16,248 nt of DNA, taken from the NCBI RefSeq assembly GCF_000003605.2, contig NW_003106601.1, forward strand, positions 36,724 through 52,971, given 5' to 3'. The notes beneath the pieces are model-generated. The model had not been told where the DNA came from. It saw nothing but the letters and a program-made list of their open reading frames with translations, and did no database searches. Below are positions 10,201 to 16,248 of the stretch, piece by piece (within the stretch, counting starts at the first letter, position 1; every line of letters starts with the position of its first letter). A program made the position numbers and the translations under genes. This stretch comes from Saccoglossus kowalevskii (taxonomy: Eukaryota > Hemichordata > Enteropneusta > Harrimaniidae).

Positions 10201-13200
10201 GACACAATTTACTACTCTGATCCACCTCACATGGTGTTTTATCTAATATTTTATTATCCTCAACATTTTCATCATTATTCTCCTCATATACAAGTTCAAT
10301 TTTATCCTCTTGATTATCCTTTTGAGACTTTTGATTCAGCTTCAACTTGTTGGTAATCTTCTCCTGAAGCCACGCCTGAACCTTCACCTTGGGCGGTGGT
10401 GCTTTAGCAGGTGTTAATACTGCAATCTGATTCCCCATGTAAGCTGCTTTCAAATGTGGATTTTTTTCTATCTCTTCAATAATGTTATCACTGGCACTAA
10501 CATACTGTGTTCCATGTATCATGGCTTCTGTGGTAGCAATAACAGTCTTCCAATTCCCAAGACCTTTATGGGACAATTTACTCTCAAACTCTGGTAGCTC
10601 CATGGGAAGAACAGAGTGCAACTTAGTCTGTCTTCCACCAACTTCGCTACAAACAAAACAAATTTTTATATATTCACAAGTCCAAGATGTCTTTCAAGAA
10701 ATCTGCAAGGTGCTTTTCTGTGCTTCTTTCCAATTGCATTCACAATTATAAAACAATTATTCATCTAAATTCAATGTTAATACAGTAATTAATTATATAC
10801 AAATGTTTCATGTCATATTCTTCATAATTGTGTAATCTTCATACAAGAGTTCTCTACTTATCATACCTAGACTTCTCAGGCAAATCTCTTGGATCACTGA
10901 AGTAGGCTTTCTTGTGCCGAACTGTTGGAAGATCATATTCCTGTAGACTCTTTTTAACATGATCAGTCGTTGGTGGATTATCAGCAGGAGTCCAAATTTT
11001 CATAGAGTTTTGACAAGATAAAAGCTGGGATGAACTCAGTTGTGATGGGGGTGCCCCACCCACGTCCAAATCACCACCCCTCTGTGAAGAGTTTACTGAA
11101 ACAAATTTATTTATTTTTGATGATGACACAGAAGAATTTGATTTCTGGCCAGGTTGTAAACTCATGGAATCATAGTCCTGATCTGGTTGTGTTGGAGAAG
11201 TTGGCTCCTGTACACTGGTCACGTTAAAAGGTAAAGTTCCTGGAAGTTGAGTCTGCAATTCACCATTAGTCATGGGATTTTTGTCCAAAACTAATGATGG
11301 AGCTTTTTCGATCTCCATCACATTTTCAGATTTATTTCTACTCCTCATCATCTCAGGACTATCTTCTGATATTTCACTGTCAGTGTGAAGTATTAACGAC
11401 AGCTTCTCTTCACATCTCTGATCAACATCCATGTCCTCCAATGATTTTAAACTGCCGGTTGAAGAATCAGTACTTTTATTCAGTCCTGATGGACTGTCCA
11501 TTTTGATGCACCAGTCCTTGATAGAAACAAGTTTTTTTTGTAAACCTTTATTTTCTGATGATTTACTGTCTTTCATTTTGGCAGTAATACATGAAATACT
11601 ATTTTCACTTTTTTGAGAATCTGTTACACTCAATGAAGGACTACGGTTGTCCTGATTCCTCTGAGCAGGAGTCAAACTACAATCATGTTCATCCCACATG
11701 TCCTTGTCACATATCCCCGAAATACACCTTTTCCCACTTTCTCCACTAATATTGCTCTGAACACTGGCTTTAGAAAACTGACTTCCCACATCAGTGGCAT
11801 TCAGCTTTTTTTTTTCACTGCCCATTTCCTTAGACCTCATATGGTCATCATCAGTTATCTGGCCACTATGTTGCTGAGAATCAGAACCCTTGTAGAAATC
11901 TGCAGGCACTGGTGAAACGTGGTGTGGATCTCCCTGGGCAGATGTCGGATAGGAGTTGCCATACTGAGTCATGTTAGTTTGATTGTAAGGTTCAGACATG
12001 CTCCTGGAGGCTGTACGACTGGCACTTAGTGATCCATACTGAGTCAGAGACGACTGGGTGTAGCCATTTCCAGGAACAGAGGTATTCTTCATTTCCTCAT
12101 GGCTGTATGACCTGGACCTGTGATAATTAGGGTTGTTAGGCATGTAACCTTGCTGCGGCTGTTGTTGTCCCCCCATGTAGTTATAGTTATTGAATGAATC
12201 CTGATTTGACAATCCATATTTATTGACTCCACTTGTCACTTGATTGTAACTTGGAGATGGTTGTCCAACCATCGGAGTTGGAGTTGTTGGGGCCAGATGC
12301 ATTCTATCCTGGGAATATTGATTATTCCTGAACTCAGAAAAATTCCCTTGAGATGAGTATGAAGTGTTTGGGTCTGACTCCATGTATGGTGGTGACATAA
12401 GGTCGTATTGAACCTGGTTACTTTGCTGAGAAGGCATGCGAAGGGGTCCAGGTCTGTCTCTGGAATACCCCTGTTGAGGAAATGTACTGCTTTGTTGCTG
12501 TTGGTAATTATTCGGATATGATGTTTGATAAGTGTTTGTACTGGTATTTGGCCCCATGAAAGTAGACTGTGGATACTGATTTCTTTGTGAATAGCTTTGA
12601 TTTTCAGAGAAGCCACTGAAAGGGGGTCTTGGTGCTTGGTAAGGAGGAGGTGGTTGGTTTTGTACCCCAGAAGATCGAGAAGGCATTTGACTCGTGCTTT
12701 GTCCAACAGCTGATAAAGGGTTTACTTGGATTGGAGCTCCAACAGAACTTGCTTGTGTGTACTCAGTATTACCTCCTGATGCAGTTGTTACAGGTGGAGT
12801 TGTGCACATCTTTGGGCAACCCTGTCCAGCACTTGATTTTCCTTTGCTTTTCCCTTTTCCCTTCTTCACCTTACCTTTGCCTTTGACTTTTTTGTTTTTT
12901 GCAACAGAGCTACTACTTTCAACAGAGTTTGCACTGCTACAATCTCTAATGATTGAGTCAATGTAGTCAATTTTCCCTATAGAATGCGAGATAGTTTCTT
13001 CAAAGGCATCTTCAGGAATTTTTTCAAAGTTTTCAATTTCTTTGATCATTGACTCCTTGTCAACCCGCACATCCAAACCTTCTGCATTATATAAGACTTC
13101 ATGTAGATCACTCAATAATGCATTGGTGTCTTCGTCTTCACAACTCCTGGGACTGGAACCTTTGCGTCGGGGACTCTTGGGACTTTTAGAGCGTCCTCGA

Positions 13201-15855
13201 TTAGATTTGCCCCTCCCACGAGAACCCTTGATACGATCCTTAGCAGCCGGTGACCAGCATCTTGGTGGTGACATCTCCCCACTGTCAGAGTTGTGAGGAG
13301 AGTAATAAGACAAAGTCCACATTGTGTCCATTAATATTGTATTACTATCATCATGCTCTTCATCAAACATTGGTTCAAAATGACTATCATTGGGACGTAA
13401 AGACCTTCTCCTGTGCTTTGTCTCAGAAGACTTTGATGATTTCCTTCTTGTACATGTACGAAGCTTCCTAGTTCTCTTTTGGTTCTCATTCTCTGTTGCA
13501 GCATCAGAGTTCTCTTTTCTCAAGTTCCCCTCTTTTTCTTGGATACCCTCTTCTCCTTGTGAACCATCACTATTCTTATCAAATTCATAGCGATCAAAAA
13601 ACACCAGATCAGCCTGCATCTTTGCCTCTGGGAACTTTCCAGAGTACTGCCTAACATAGATAGGTTTCTGTCTCCTTGGAAAAACACCTTCTTCATCTCC
13701 TTCTGGAATTGAAGTTTTTTCAAGACCCACATCGTCGTCATCACCACCATCAGTATCATCAGTTTCTTTTCTCTCAATATCTTTACCCTTCTCCTTACCC
13801 TGTTTGGTCTGACCAGAACCTTGTGAATTGGTTCTTCTTTTTTTAATCTGATGAATGGTAACTTCTTTATTTGGCAATGATGGTCTGACCCTAATTTTCT
13901 CCTTCTCAAAACCTTCTTTTATCTCCTGGAGCATCTTCTTGGTGACCTTAACAGAGGAAATTGGTTTTACTCTGTTTACCAGAACCCTCATTGTTTTATA
14001 GCCTTTGAATTTATTAACAATTATGTAATGGATGCCGGGAATCGCCTCTCCTTTTTTCCTTTTTCGCGGTGGTGTGCAAACATCAGAGGACTCAGACTTT
14101 TCCGATTTACCTGACTTGTCTGACCTCGTTGACTTTTCAGACCTGACTGATTTTTCAGATTTCTCAGACTTGCAGGAAGTAACACTCATATTGTCAGCGG
14201 GGTATTTCAAAGAAACATCTACTTCGGTTGAACTTCGCGTTCTTTTTGTTCGTAACGTATATGGTCTACTAGTGCAATCAGTGCCTTGTTTCTTTGGTTT
14301 GGTCTTTTTTCTTGACCTAAGTGTTTTTGTTTCTATAACAAAATCATCATCTTCAGCATCTTCTTCATCTTCTCTGTAATCTTCATCACTTCTACGATTC
14401 CAATTACTCTCACTCATACTACTGTCACTGGATAAAGACAGTCGCCGTCTCATTAATGACTGTTTAGATCTTCTGCTACTTCTCCGGGTAACTACTTTCA
14501 CAGGGATGTCATCAATACTGACATCGTCATTTTTTGGCTGATTCTGATCAACCACAGGCAATGCTTTATCAGTACATGGTATATTTCCATCCCCAATGTT
14601 TATAGGCACACTTTGATTGGAAAAAATGGAATTTTCTTGAGTGACTGGCAAAGTTACTGAAATTGGGAGATTACTATCTTCAGGACAAAGTAATTGCATA
14701 CGTTCACATGGAAAATCAGACACAAGCTGCCGCCTCCTGCTCAGTTTTGCTCTTTTTTGCTCCATTCGTAGACTCTGCTGTTTAGTGTTCTTGCACATTG
14801 GTGGTTTACTACCTAACACAACGGGTTCTAAATCAATAGATGGAATGGTCATAGAAATCTTAGAAGCTGATCGTCTAACATTAGTCAGCATCGACTCCAG
14901 TGATAAGGTGTCATCTTTAGGAGGTGTACTTAATATAGTTTTAGACACAGATTTTTTTCTAGGAGTCACATTCCCACTCAAATGGCTGTAACGTTTCTTG
15001 CTTTTCTGACATGAGGTAGTAGATTTAACCTTGCTTGGACTTATCACAACAGAGTCCTCCTGCAAATTAGCCAAGTTAATATTGTCCAAGTTCAGAAACG
15101 TCTTCTGAGCTGTTGTGTCTATTTCAGAGAAACCATCTAAGTTATTATCCATCACAACTTTGTTCTCACATTTATTTGTATCACACTGTTCTGTTCCATC
15201 TTCTGCAGTTCGCATGTTGGTCTTTTCTAATCCACATATCTTCTTCGGATTAGATGTTTCAGATTCTAAGGGTGAAATGCAAAAACAAATAAGCTACACT
15301 TGTTGAACAGTTTTACTGTAGTATCAACTTTTGTTGTGTTAGGGTAATTTATAATACACGATACCCATAGATATAGAAATCATTAAATCAATACAAACAT
15401 TGAATAGAAATGTCCAGCCACAATTAACCCATAATAGTTTTTCAAATTTACATAATTTCTCATTGGCAATAGGTCATATCACACAGATTTATTCTGTGAA
15501 AGATGACTATGGGTTACCAGAGTTGAGATGACACATTAGAAATGCTCACCTGTTTTATCATCTGCACCACCATCAACTTGTGGAATAACATAATCACCAT
15601 CATCATCAACACTATCCTCCTGTTGCTTAGAAAGCACTTCATCCTCGTCAGGGTCATCCCATATCTGCGACATCAATATACTTTCTTCCAGCTCCCTTTC
15701 ATTCTCTTCTTTCTGTTGTAAATTCTGAGGGGTTGATTGGCTGCTTTCAAGTTTCTGACTTTGACTTGTCCCTGATAGTATACTGTCATCTTCCAAGCCA
15801 CTCTCATCAGCAAGTTGTGCTAATATCTTGGCCAGTTGCCTGTCTTGTGTGTCGG
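1109..15855 (-). CDS. REV3L: DNA polymerase zeta catalytic subunit, partial gene (12 internal exons)
   Basis: The gene runs right to left. Exons: 15855-15550, 15265-10867, 10646-9728, 8665-8537, 7766-7426, 5547-5432, 5299-5181, 4685-4567, 3695-3554, 2629-2547, 2052-1891, 1252-1109. Each join was placed on an AG acceptor and GT donor and the codon phases match at all eleven junctions with no stop. The decoded protein follows the REV3L order: disordered middle, two REV7-binding motifs, degenerate exonuclease domain, then palm motif A (DFQSLYPT). Pol zeta is a B-family polymerase that extends from mismatched or lesion-containing primer ends in the nucleus, working with REV7 (MAD2L2), POLD2, POLD3 and REV1. 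The human protein is about 3,130 residues; about 2,325 codons are seen here. Start codon, promoter, stop codon, motif C (YGDTDS) and the cysteine-rich tail are outside the window. Exon edges are inferred from sequence, not from transcripts. Confidence 0.96.
1253..1890 (-). other. Intron between exons k and l
   Basis: AT-rich sequence with a GT donor next to 1891 and an AG acceptor next to 1252. A 71-codon open frame at 1586-1801 is hydrophobic and shows no family resemblance. I see no repeat, RNA gene or other structure. Confidence 0.7.
1891..2052 (-). CDS. REV3L: REV3L exon k: palm motif A
   Basis: The acceptor is gtgttttctacattcag|gagt and the donor gaaga|gtaagt. The 53 whole codons run from SKAPECIPLNMEPESSFY to TCLGRVKYIE. 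Motif A is DFQSLYPTMMIAYNYC (first Asp codon at 1974-1976). This aspartate is one of the two catalytic metal ligands of B-family polymerases, and SLYP shapes the nucleotide pocket. REV3L from other animals usually reads YPS; here it is YPT. The Ser-to-Thr change is conservative. The partner aspartate (motif C, YGDTDS) lies in an exon beyond base 1. Confidence 0.96.
2053..2546 (-). other. Intron between exons j and k
   Basis: An AT-rich intron. The only local feature noted is a pair of similar phrases near 2365-2400 (acaatataaaacctgagacaaaaatataaaccatgag), a short imperfect direct duplication. Confidence 0.65.
2547..2629 (-). CDS. REV3L: REV3L exon j: linker to palm
   Basis: The acceptor is tttgttgacag|tatcg and the donor gcaag|gtaaga, leaving two bases. 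It has 27 whole codons: YRVESMMLRIAKPMNYIAAS, then PSVQQRA. The string R-V-E-S-M-x-x-R-x-A is found across B-family polymerases just before the palm. The sequence is nearly identical to the corresponding human stretch. Confidence 0.95.
2630..3553 (-). other. Intron between exons i and j
   Basis: An AT-rich intron of 924 bases. Plus-strand open frames at 2950-3153 and 3280-3462 have no conserved character and are best read as chance. Nothing else is seen. Confidence 0.65.
3554..3695 (-). CDS. REV3L: REV3L exon i: end of exonuclease-like domain (Exo III lost)
   Basis: The acceptor is gtttattatacag|atgga, completing ag|a (Arg), and the donor is tctcaa|gtaagt in phase 0. The 47 codons include WRTVEYYTLRVRGQLQILSQ, LDLIGRTSELARLFGIEFYH and VLSRGSQ. 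In active exonucleases this helix has Y-x-x-x-D (Exo III). Here the residues after the tyrosine pair are TLRV, without the aspartate. The exon continues into the B-family linker ahead of the palm. Confidence 0.95.
3947..4540. repeat. 18-bp minisatellite, 33 units
   Basis: The plus-strand unit is atgcgagtaaagggacgg, in 33 head-to-tail copies inside the intron between exons h and i. Most units are identical. The left edge has three ggg variants, the right edge has gag variants and a degenerate last unit (4523-4540), and acg variants occur near 4381 and 4417. Units with acagat occur at about 4141 and 4321. Because 18 is a multiple of three, all minus frames and two plus frames stay open through the array (SVPLLA, SHPSLY and IRPFTR on minus; ASKGTD and MRVKGR on plus). 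These are products of the period, not genes. The transcript-sense strand is pyrimidine-rich. Confidence 0.97.
4567..4685 (-). CDS. REV3L: REV3L exon h: exonuclease-like domain, next to minisatellite
   Basis: The acceptor is ttttcttccccag|gttact and the donor tttacag|gtatgt, leaving two bases (ag). It has 39 codons: VTLNIYNYENVAFHVLHQRH, then PRYSFRTLSDWFDHKTDLY. The SDWFDxKTDLYRW string across the next junction is almost invariant in REV3L. The reading frame stays open far into the intron, through the 18-bp tandem repeat that starts about 26 bases beyond the donor. Confidence 0.95.
4686..5180 (-). other. Intron between exons g and h
   Basis: An ordinary AT-rich intron of 495 bases with a gtgagt donor and a ttcttccccag acceptor. 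I see no repeat or RNA gene in it. Confidence 0.7.
5181..5299 (-). CDS. REV3L: REV3L exon g: exonuclease-like domain
   Basis: The acceptor is tttttctgtag|actgc, completing g|ac (Asp), and the donor is catgag|gtgagt in phase 0. The 39 codons include DSHFSSGRDEYRANHLSEIH, then IAGRIVINLWRLMRHE. The family signature is R-D-E-Y, S-E-I-x-I-x-G-R, then N-L-W-R-x-M-R. It is separated from exon f by an intron of only 132 bases, the shortest in the window. Confidence 0.95.
5432..5547 (-). CDS. REV3L: REV3L exon f: degenerate Exo II region
   Basis: The acceptor is tttttattcaaag|atggg and the donor attccag|gttggt. The first base completes aa|a (Lys) and one base (g) is left over. There are 38 whole codons: WDPDILVGYEIQMLSWGFLL, then KRAAIFDNDFCPKLSRIP. 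In proofreading B-family enzymes this stretch carries Exo II (N-x-x-F-D type). Here Q-M-L-S-W stands in its place with no aspartate, again as in other REV3L proteins. The donor, gttggt, is weaker than its neighbours. Confidence 0.95.
5926..6470. repeat. Diverged tandem repeat, period about 150 bp
   Basis: The phrase aaaatggcc(g/a)cca recurs at 6053, 6202 and 6352, a period of 149-150 bases. Each time it is followed by gccat(t/c)ttga, then atg(a/t)(c/t)gtgcat, and in the first two copies ccaagtttgaac(g/a)aaatccatctgtaaacagcc. A partial, older copy begins near 5930 (aatcagccattttgaacac), and the last copy decays after 6420. The copies differ at many bases, so this is an old array or part of a dispersed element. 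The overlapping minus open frames at 6017-6609 all read from this repeat. Confidence 0.85.
6589..6656. repeat. Inverted repeat with TTCGC/GCGAA ends, MITE-like
   Basis: The left arm ttcgctagattttattttca (6589-6608) is the near-perfect reverse complement of tgaaaataaaatccaagcgaa (6636-6656), with one extra base in the right arm. The loop is 27 bases. It lies just after tcggattgcgtccga (about 6537-6551), another short stem. The arrangement could be the end of a foldback or MITE-type element. No transposase is present. Confidence 0.7.
7426..7766 (-). CDS. REV3L: REV3L exon e: degenerate exonuclease motif I region
   Basis: The acceptor is catttctgtcattacag|gttcag and the donor agaaa|gtaagt, leaving two bases. 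The 113 codons include LTTMIMELQIRTRRDFHPDP, then DPIQAIFYQIHSD, ITGVIVVDPS, and TAEKTIFIELLKLVR. It corresponds to the start of the 3'-5' exonuclease fold of B-family polymerases. Where proofreading enzymes have D-x-E (Exo I), this protein has I-M-E within MIMELQ, so the first metal-binding aspartate is missing. That is normal for REV3L, which lacks proofreading. A Ser/Pro-rich insert (about 7535-7600) separates the strand ending ITGVIVVDPS from the next core strand. Confidence 0.95.
7767..8536 (-). other. Intron between exons d and e
   Basis: An AT-rich intron of 770 bases. A plus-strand open frame at 8006-8236 has several Cys and His residues (KCLYCHSLRC, VVCHNACKCMH) but no recognisable family or start context. 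I see nothing else to annotate. Confidence 0.65.
8537..8665 (-). CDS. REV3L: REV3L exon d: entry to the exonuclease-like domain
   Basis: The acceptor is cttgttcccag|catcag and the donor gag|gtttgt; both edges are phase 0. The exon has 43 codons, starting HQLVTPVNRQLSDVSQIDG. TPNNTCGFKVSMQNLQDAK is a strong family signature (human NNTYGFKVSIQNLQEAK). It marks the step from the disordered linker into the folded B-family core. It follows exon c directly with no missing conserved residues, so I infer no further coding exon in the 1-kb intron to its right. Confidence 0.95.
8666..9727 (-). other. Intron between exons c and d
   Basis: A 1,062-base intron. Conserved sequence continues directly from exon c to exon d, so no coding exon is missing. 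A stem attttcgc/gcgaaaat with a 6-base loop lies at 9033-9054 within A/T-rich flanks and resembles the arms at 6589-6656, suggesting a decayed relative of that element. Confidence 0.65.
9033..9054. repeat. Short perfect stem-loop with TTTTCGC/GCGAAAA arms
   Basis: attttcgc, loop aaacaa, gcgaaaat: an 8-bp perfect stem. It shares the TTCGC/GCGAA core with the element at 6589-6656. It is probably a repeat remnant rather than a terminator or RNA gene. Confidence 0.55.
9728..10646 (-). CDS. REV3L: REV3L exon c: second REV7-binding motif and linker
   Basis: The acceptor gtttgtag|cgaag completes the codon ag|c, and the donor is ttaaag|gtaagg, leaving phase 0. The exon encodes about 306 residues. 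It opens SEVGGRQTKLHSVLPMELPE, and GLGNWKTVIATTEAM is the conserved block that follows REV7 motif 1 in the family. The second REV7 motif follows (10394-10420), then a helical-looking KVKVQAWLQEKITNKLKLNQ. The rest is acidic (SESDSEEEDTSVD) and Ser/Pro-rich linker, ending KNLRRALLSSQLK, which is also conserved and leads into the polymerase core. The apparent start near 10621 is a TTG leucine codon, not a start. Confidence 0.93.
10394..10420 (-). other. REV7 (MAD2L2)-binding motif 2, VLTPAKAPP
   Basis: VLTPAKAPP fits the same REV7-binding consensus exactly. After splicing it lies about 110 residues after motif 1, close to the spacing of about 116 in human REV3L. It is followed by QAWLQEK, corresponding to the VWLQAK-type sequence after human motif 2. 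Two motifs fit the known loading of two REV7 copies on one REV3L. Confidence 0.85.
10867..15265 (-). CDS. REV3L: REV3L giant central exon (4.4 kb, about 1,465 codons)
   Basis: The acceptor cacccttag|aatctg completes the split codon g|aa from the previous exon, and the donor is tctag|gtatga. A single 4,399-base exon at this place matches the very large exon of vertebrate REV3L (about 4 kb in human). Most of the product looks disordered. In order it has Ser/Arg-rich stretches; an acidic run near 14335-14400; a KS/ES repeat (14090-14175); a better ordered segment near 13835-14045 (GIHYIIVNKF, FEKEKIRVRPSLP) that may match the region shared by REV3L and KIAA2022/NEXMIF; SPRR-like basic repeats near 13145-13235; a Lys/Gly run (12835-12904); a Q/Y/P/S-rich stretch (about 11905-12735); a Ser-rich tail; and a REV7-binding motif at its end. 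The first ATG at 15215 is internal, not a start. Confidence 0.95.
10971..10997 (-). other. REV7 (MAD2L2)-binding motif 1, IWTPADNPP
   Basis: The nine residues IWTPADNPP fit the REV7 seat-belt consensus (two hydrophobic residues, any, Pro, three of any kind, small or Pro, Pro). They lie about 35 residues before the end of the giant exon, just ahead of a conserved stretch ending DPRDLPEKSREVGGR. This is the place of the first of the two REV7-binding motifs of human REV3L. REV7 closes over such a peptide and holds pol zeta together. Confidence 0.85.
13835..14045 (-). other. Ordered island in REV3L giant exon, possible KIAA2022/NEXMIF-like block
   Basis: About 70 residues here break the low-complexity pattern of the exon with alternating hydrophobic and basic residues: GIHYIIVNKFKGYKTMRVLV, then KMLQEIKEGFEKEKIRVRP. 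A second island follows near 13590-13680 (KPIYVRQYSGKFPEAK, then DLVFFDRYEFD), and a third near 13250-13390 (ILMDTMWTLSYYSP, SPPRCWSPAAKD). Vertebrate REV3L is known to share a region with KIAA2022/NEXMIF in its central exon, and these islands are the natural candidates. I did not align them, so the assignment is tentative. Confidence 0.45.
15550..15855 (-). CDS. REV3L: REV3L exon a: acidic, SQ-rich linker
   Basis: The acceptor is ttacag before base 15855 and the donor is acag|gtgagc after 15550. The exon begins with two bases of a split codon and ends with one (g). It encodes about 101 residues, opening ADTQDRQLAKILAQLADESG and continuing with glutamine-, serine- and acid-rich sequence (ILMSQIWDDPDEDEV, SVDDDGDYVIPQVDGGADD). 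It carries at least four SQ and one TQ dipeptides, which fits the loose definition of an SQ/TQ cluster. No folded domain is recognised. It should join the conserved N-terminal B-family region, encoded off the right edge, to the disordered centre. The in-frame ATG near 15796 is internal, because coding sequence continues upstream of it to the acceptor. Confidence 0.85.
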
Positions 15856-16248
15856 CTGTATTACAGAATATAATAAGTTAGGGAACTGATCATTACCACC
15901 AAGCCGGTTTCCTGTGAGTCTCCTGCGGCATGCGTTTCTTTACCGTACCGGCCGCTGCTTTACCGTACCGGCCGCTGCTTTACCGTACCGGCCGCTGCTT
16001 TACCGTACCCAAGGTCATTAGCCGTACCGGCAAGGCCGTTACCGTACTGGCAGGAGGCAATTCACACTTCTGACAAGTTAATTTATGCATTGATTTTCCG
16101 GTTTACCGGTAAAATGCCGAACCTGTTTAAATTTCAGTTTTATGCACATGGATCGCCTGAGAAAGCAAAACTAGAATTAATTTGAGTAGAATTTGTTTAG
16201 TTTGTAGTTATAGTCAGTTTATAAATCATTTTGTTCATGTTTGCTATG
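15856..16248 (-). other. Intron upstream of exon a (right edge)
   Basis: The acceptor ttctgtaatacag is next to 15855. The rest of the window on this side shows no coding exon in the REV3L frame. It includes the GC-rich 20-bp repeat and a perfect 12-bp palindrome, tttaccggtaaa (16102-16113). Confidence 0.65.
15939..16009. repeat. 20-bp GC-rich tandem repeat, about 3.5 units
   Basis: The unit tttaccgtaccggccgctgc is repeated exactly three times (15939-15998) and then as a partial fourth (15999-16009). Looser taccgtac/gccgtaccgg phrases continue to about 16050. It stands out by GC content against the AT-rich intron. Confidence 0.93.

Noticed and set aside
9686-10621. A separate gene in the 9686-10621 frame
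   Set aside because: The apparent start is a TTG inside conserved sequence, and the last codons after 9728 are intronic; the exon fits REV3L on both sides.
14032-14379. Plus-strand frame rich in SDL/SDF repeats
   Set aside because: It is the antisense shadow of the KS/ES repeat in the REV3L giant exon.
10867-15215. A separate intronless gene starting at the ATG at 15215
   Set aside because: Coding sequence continues upstream to an AG acceptor at 15265 in the right phase with the previous exon, and the end is a GT donor joining the next conserved exon.

Overview
The window is eukaryotic genomic DNA, AT-rich, holding one long stretch of a single split gene on the minus strand: the middle of REV3L, the catalytic subunit of DNA polymerase zeta (translesion synthesis). 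Twelve consecutive coding exons can be placed with GT/AG splice sites and matching codon phases, about 6,979 coding bases (about 2,325 codons). Neither gene end is present. The N-terminal exons lie beyond base 16248, and the C-terminal exons (rest of the palm, fingers, thumb, cysteine-rich metal-binding tail) lie below base 1.

The source is probably a marine invertebrate, perhaps a mollusc such as a bivalve. This is a weak inference from the vertebrate-like REV3L exon layout, long AT-rich introns, and dispersed repeats with TTCGC/GCGAA inverted arms and ATGGCCGCCATT-type phrases. No species can be named.

Layout from right (5' of the gene) to left: intron with a GC-rich 20-bp tandem repeat (15856-16248); acidic SQ-rich exon (15550-15855); a giant 4.4-kb exon encoding the disordered middle of the protein and ending in the first REV7-binding motif (10867-15265); an exon with the second REV7-binding motif (9728-10646); then nine short exons (1109-8665) encoding the inactivated exonuclease-like domain and the start of the polymerase palm, including motif A with its catalytic aspartate. 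The introns between the short exons hold an 18-bp x 33 minisatellite beside a splice donor, a roughly 150-bp diverged tandem repeat, and inverted-repeat elements.

I see no plus-strand gene, RNA gene, CRISPR array or complete mobile element, and no new multi-gene system. The points most worth a second look are the two conserved REV7-binding motifs, a long Q/Y/P/N/S-rich prion-like stretch in the giant exon, and the minisatellite, which is open in the exon's reading frame and has a 180-bp higher-order spacing of variant units.
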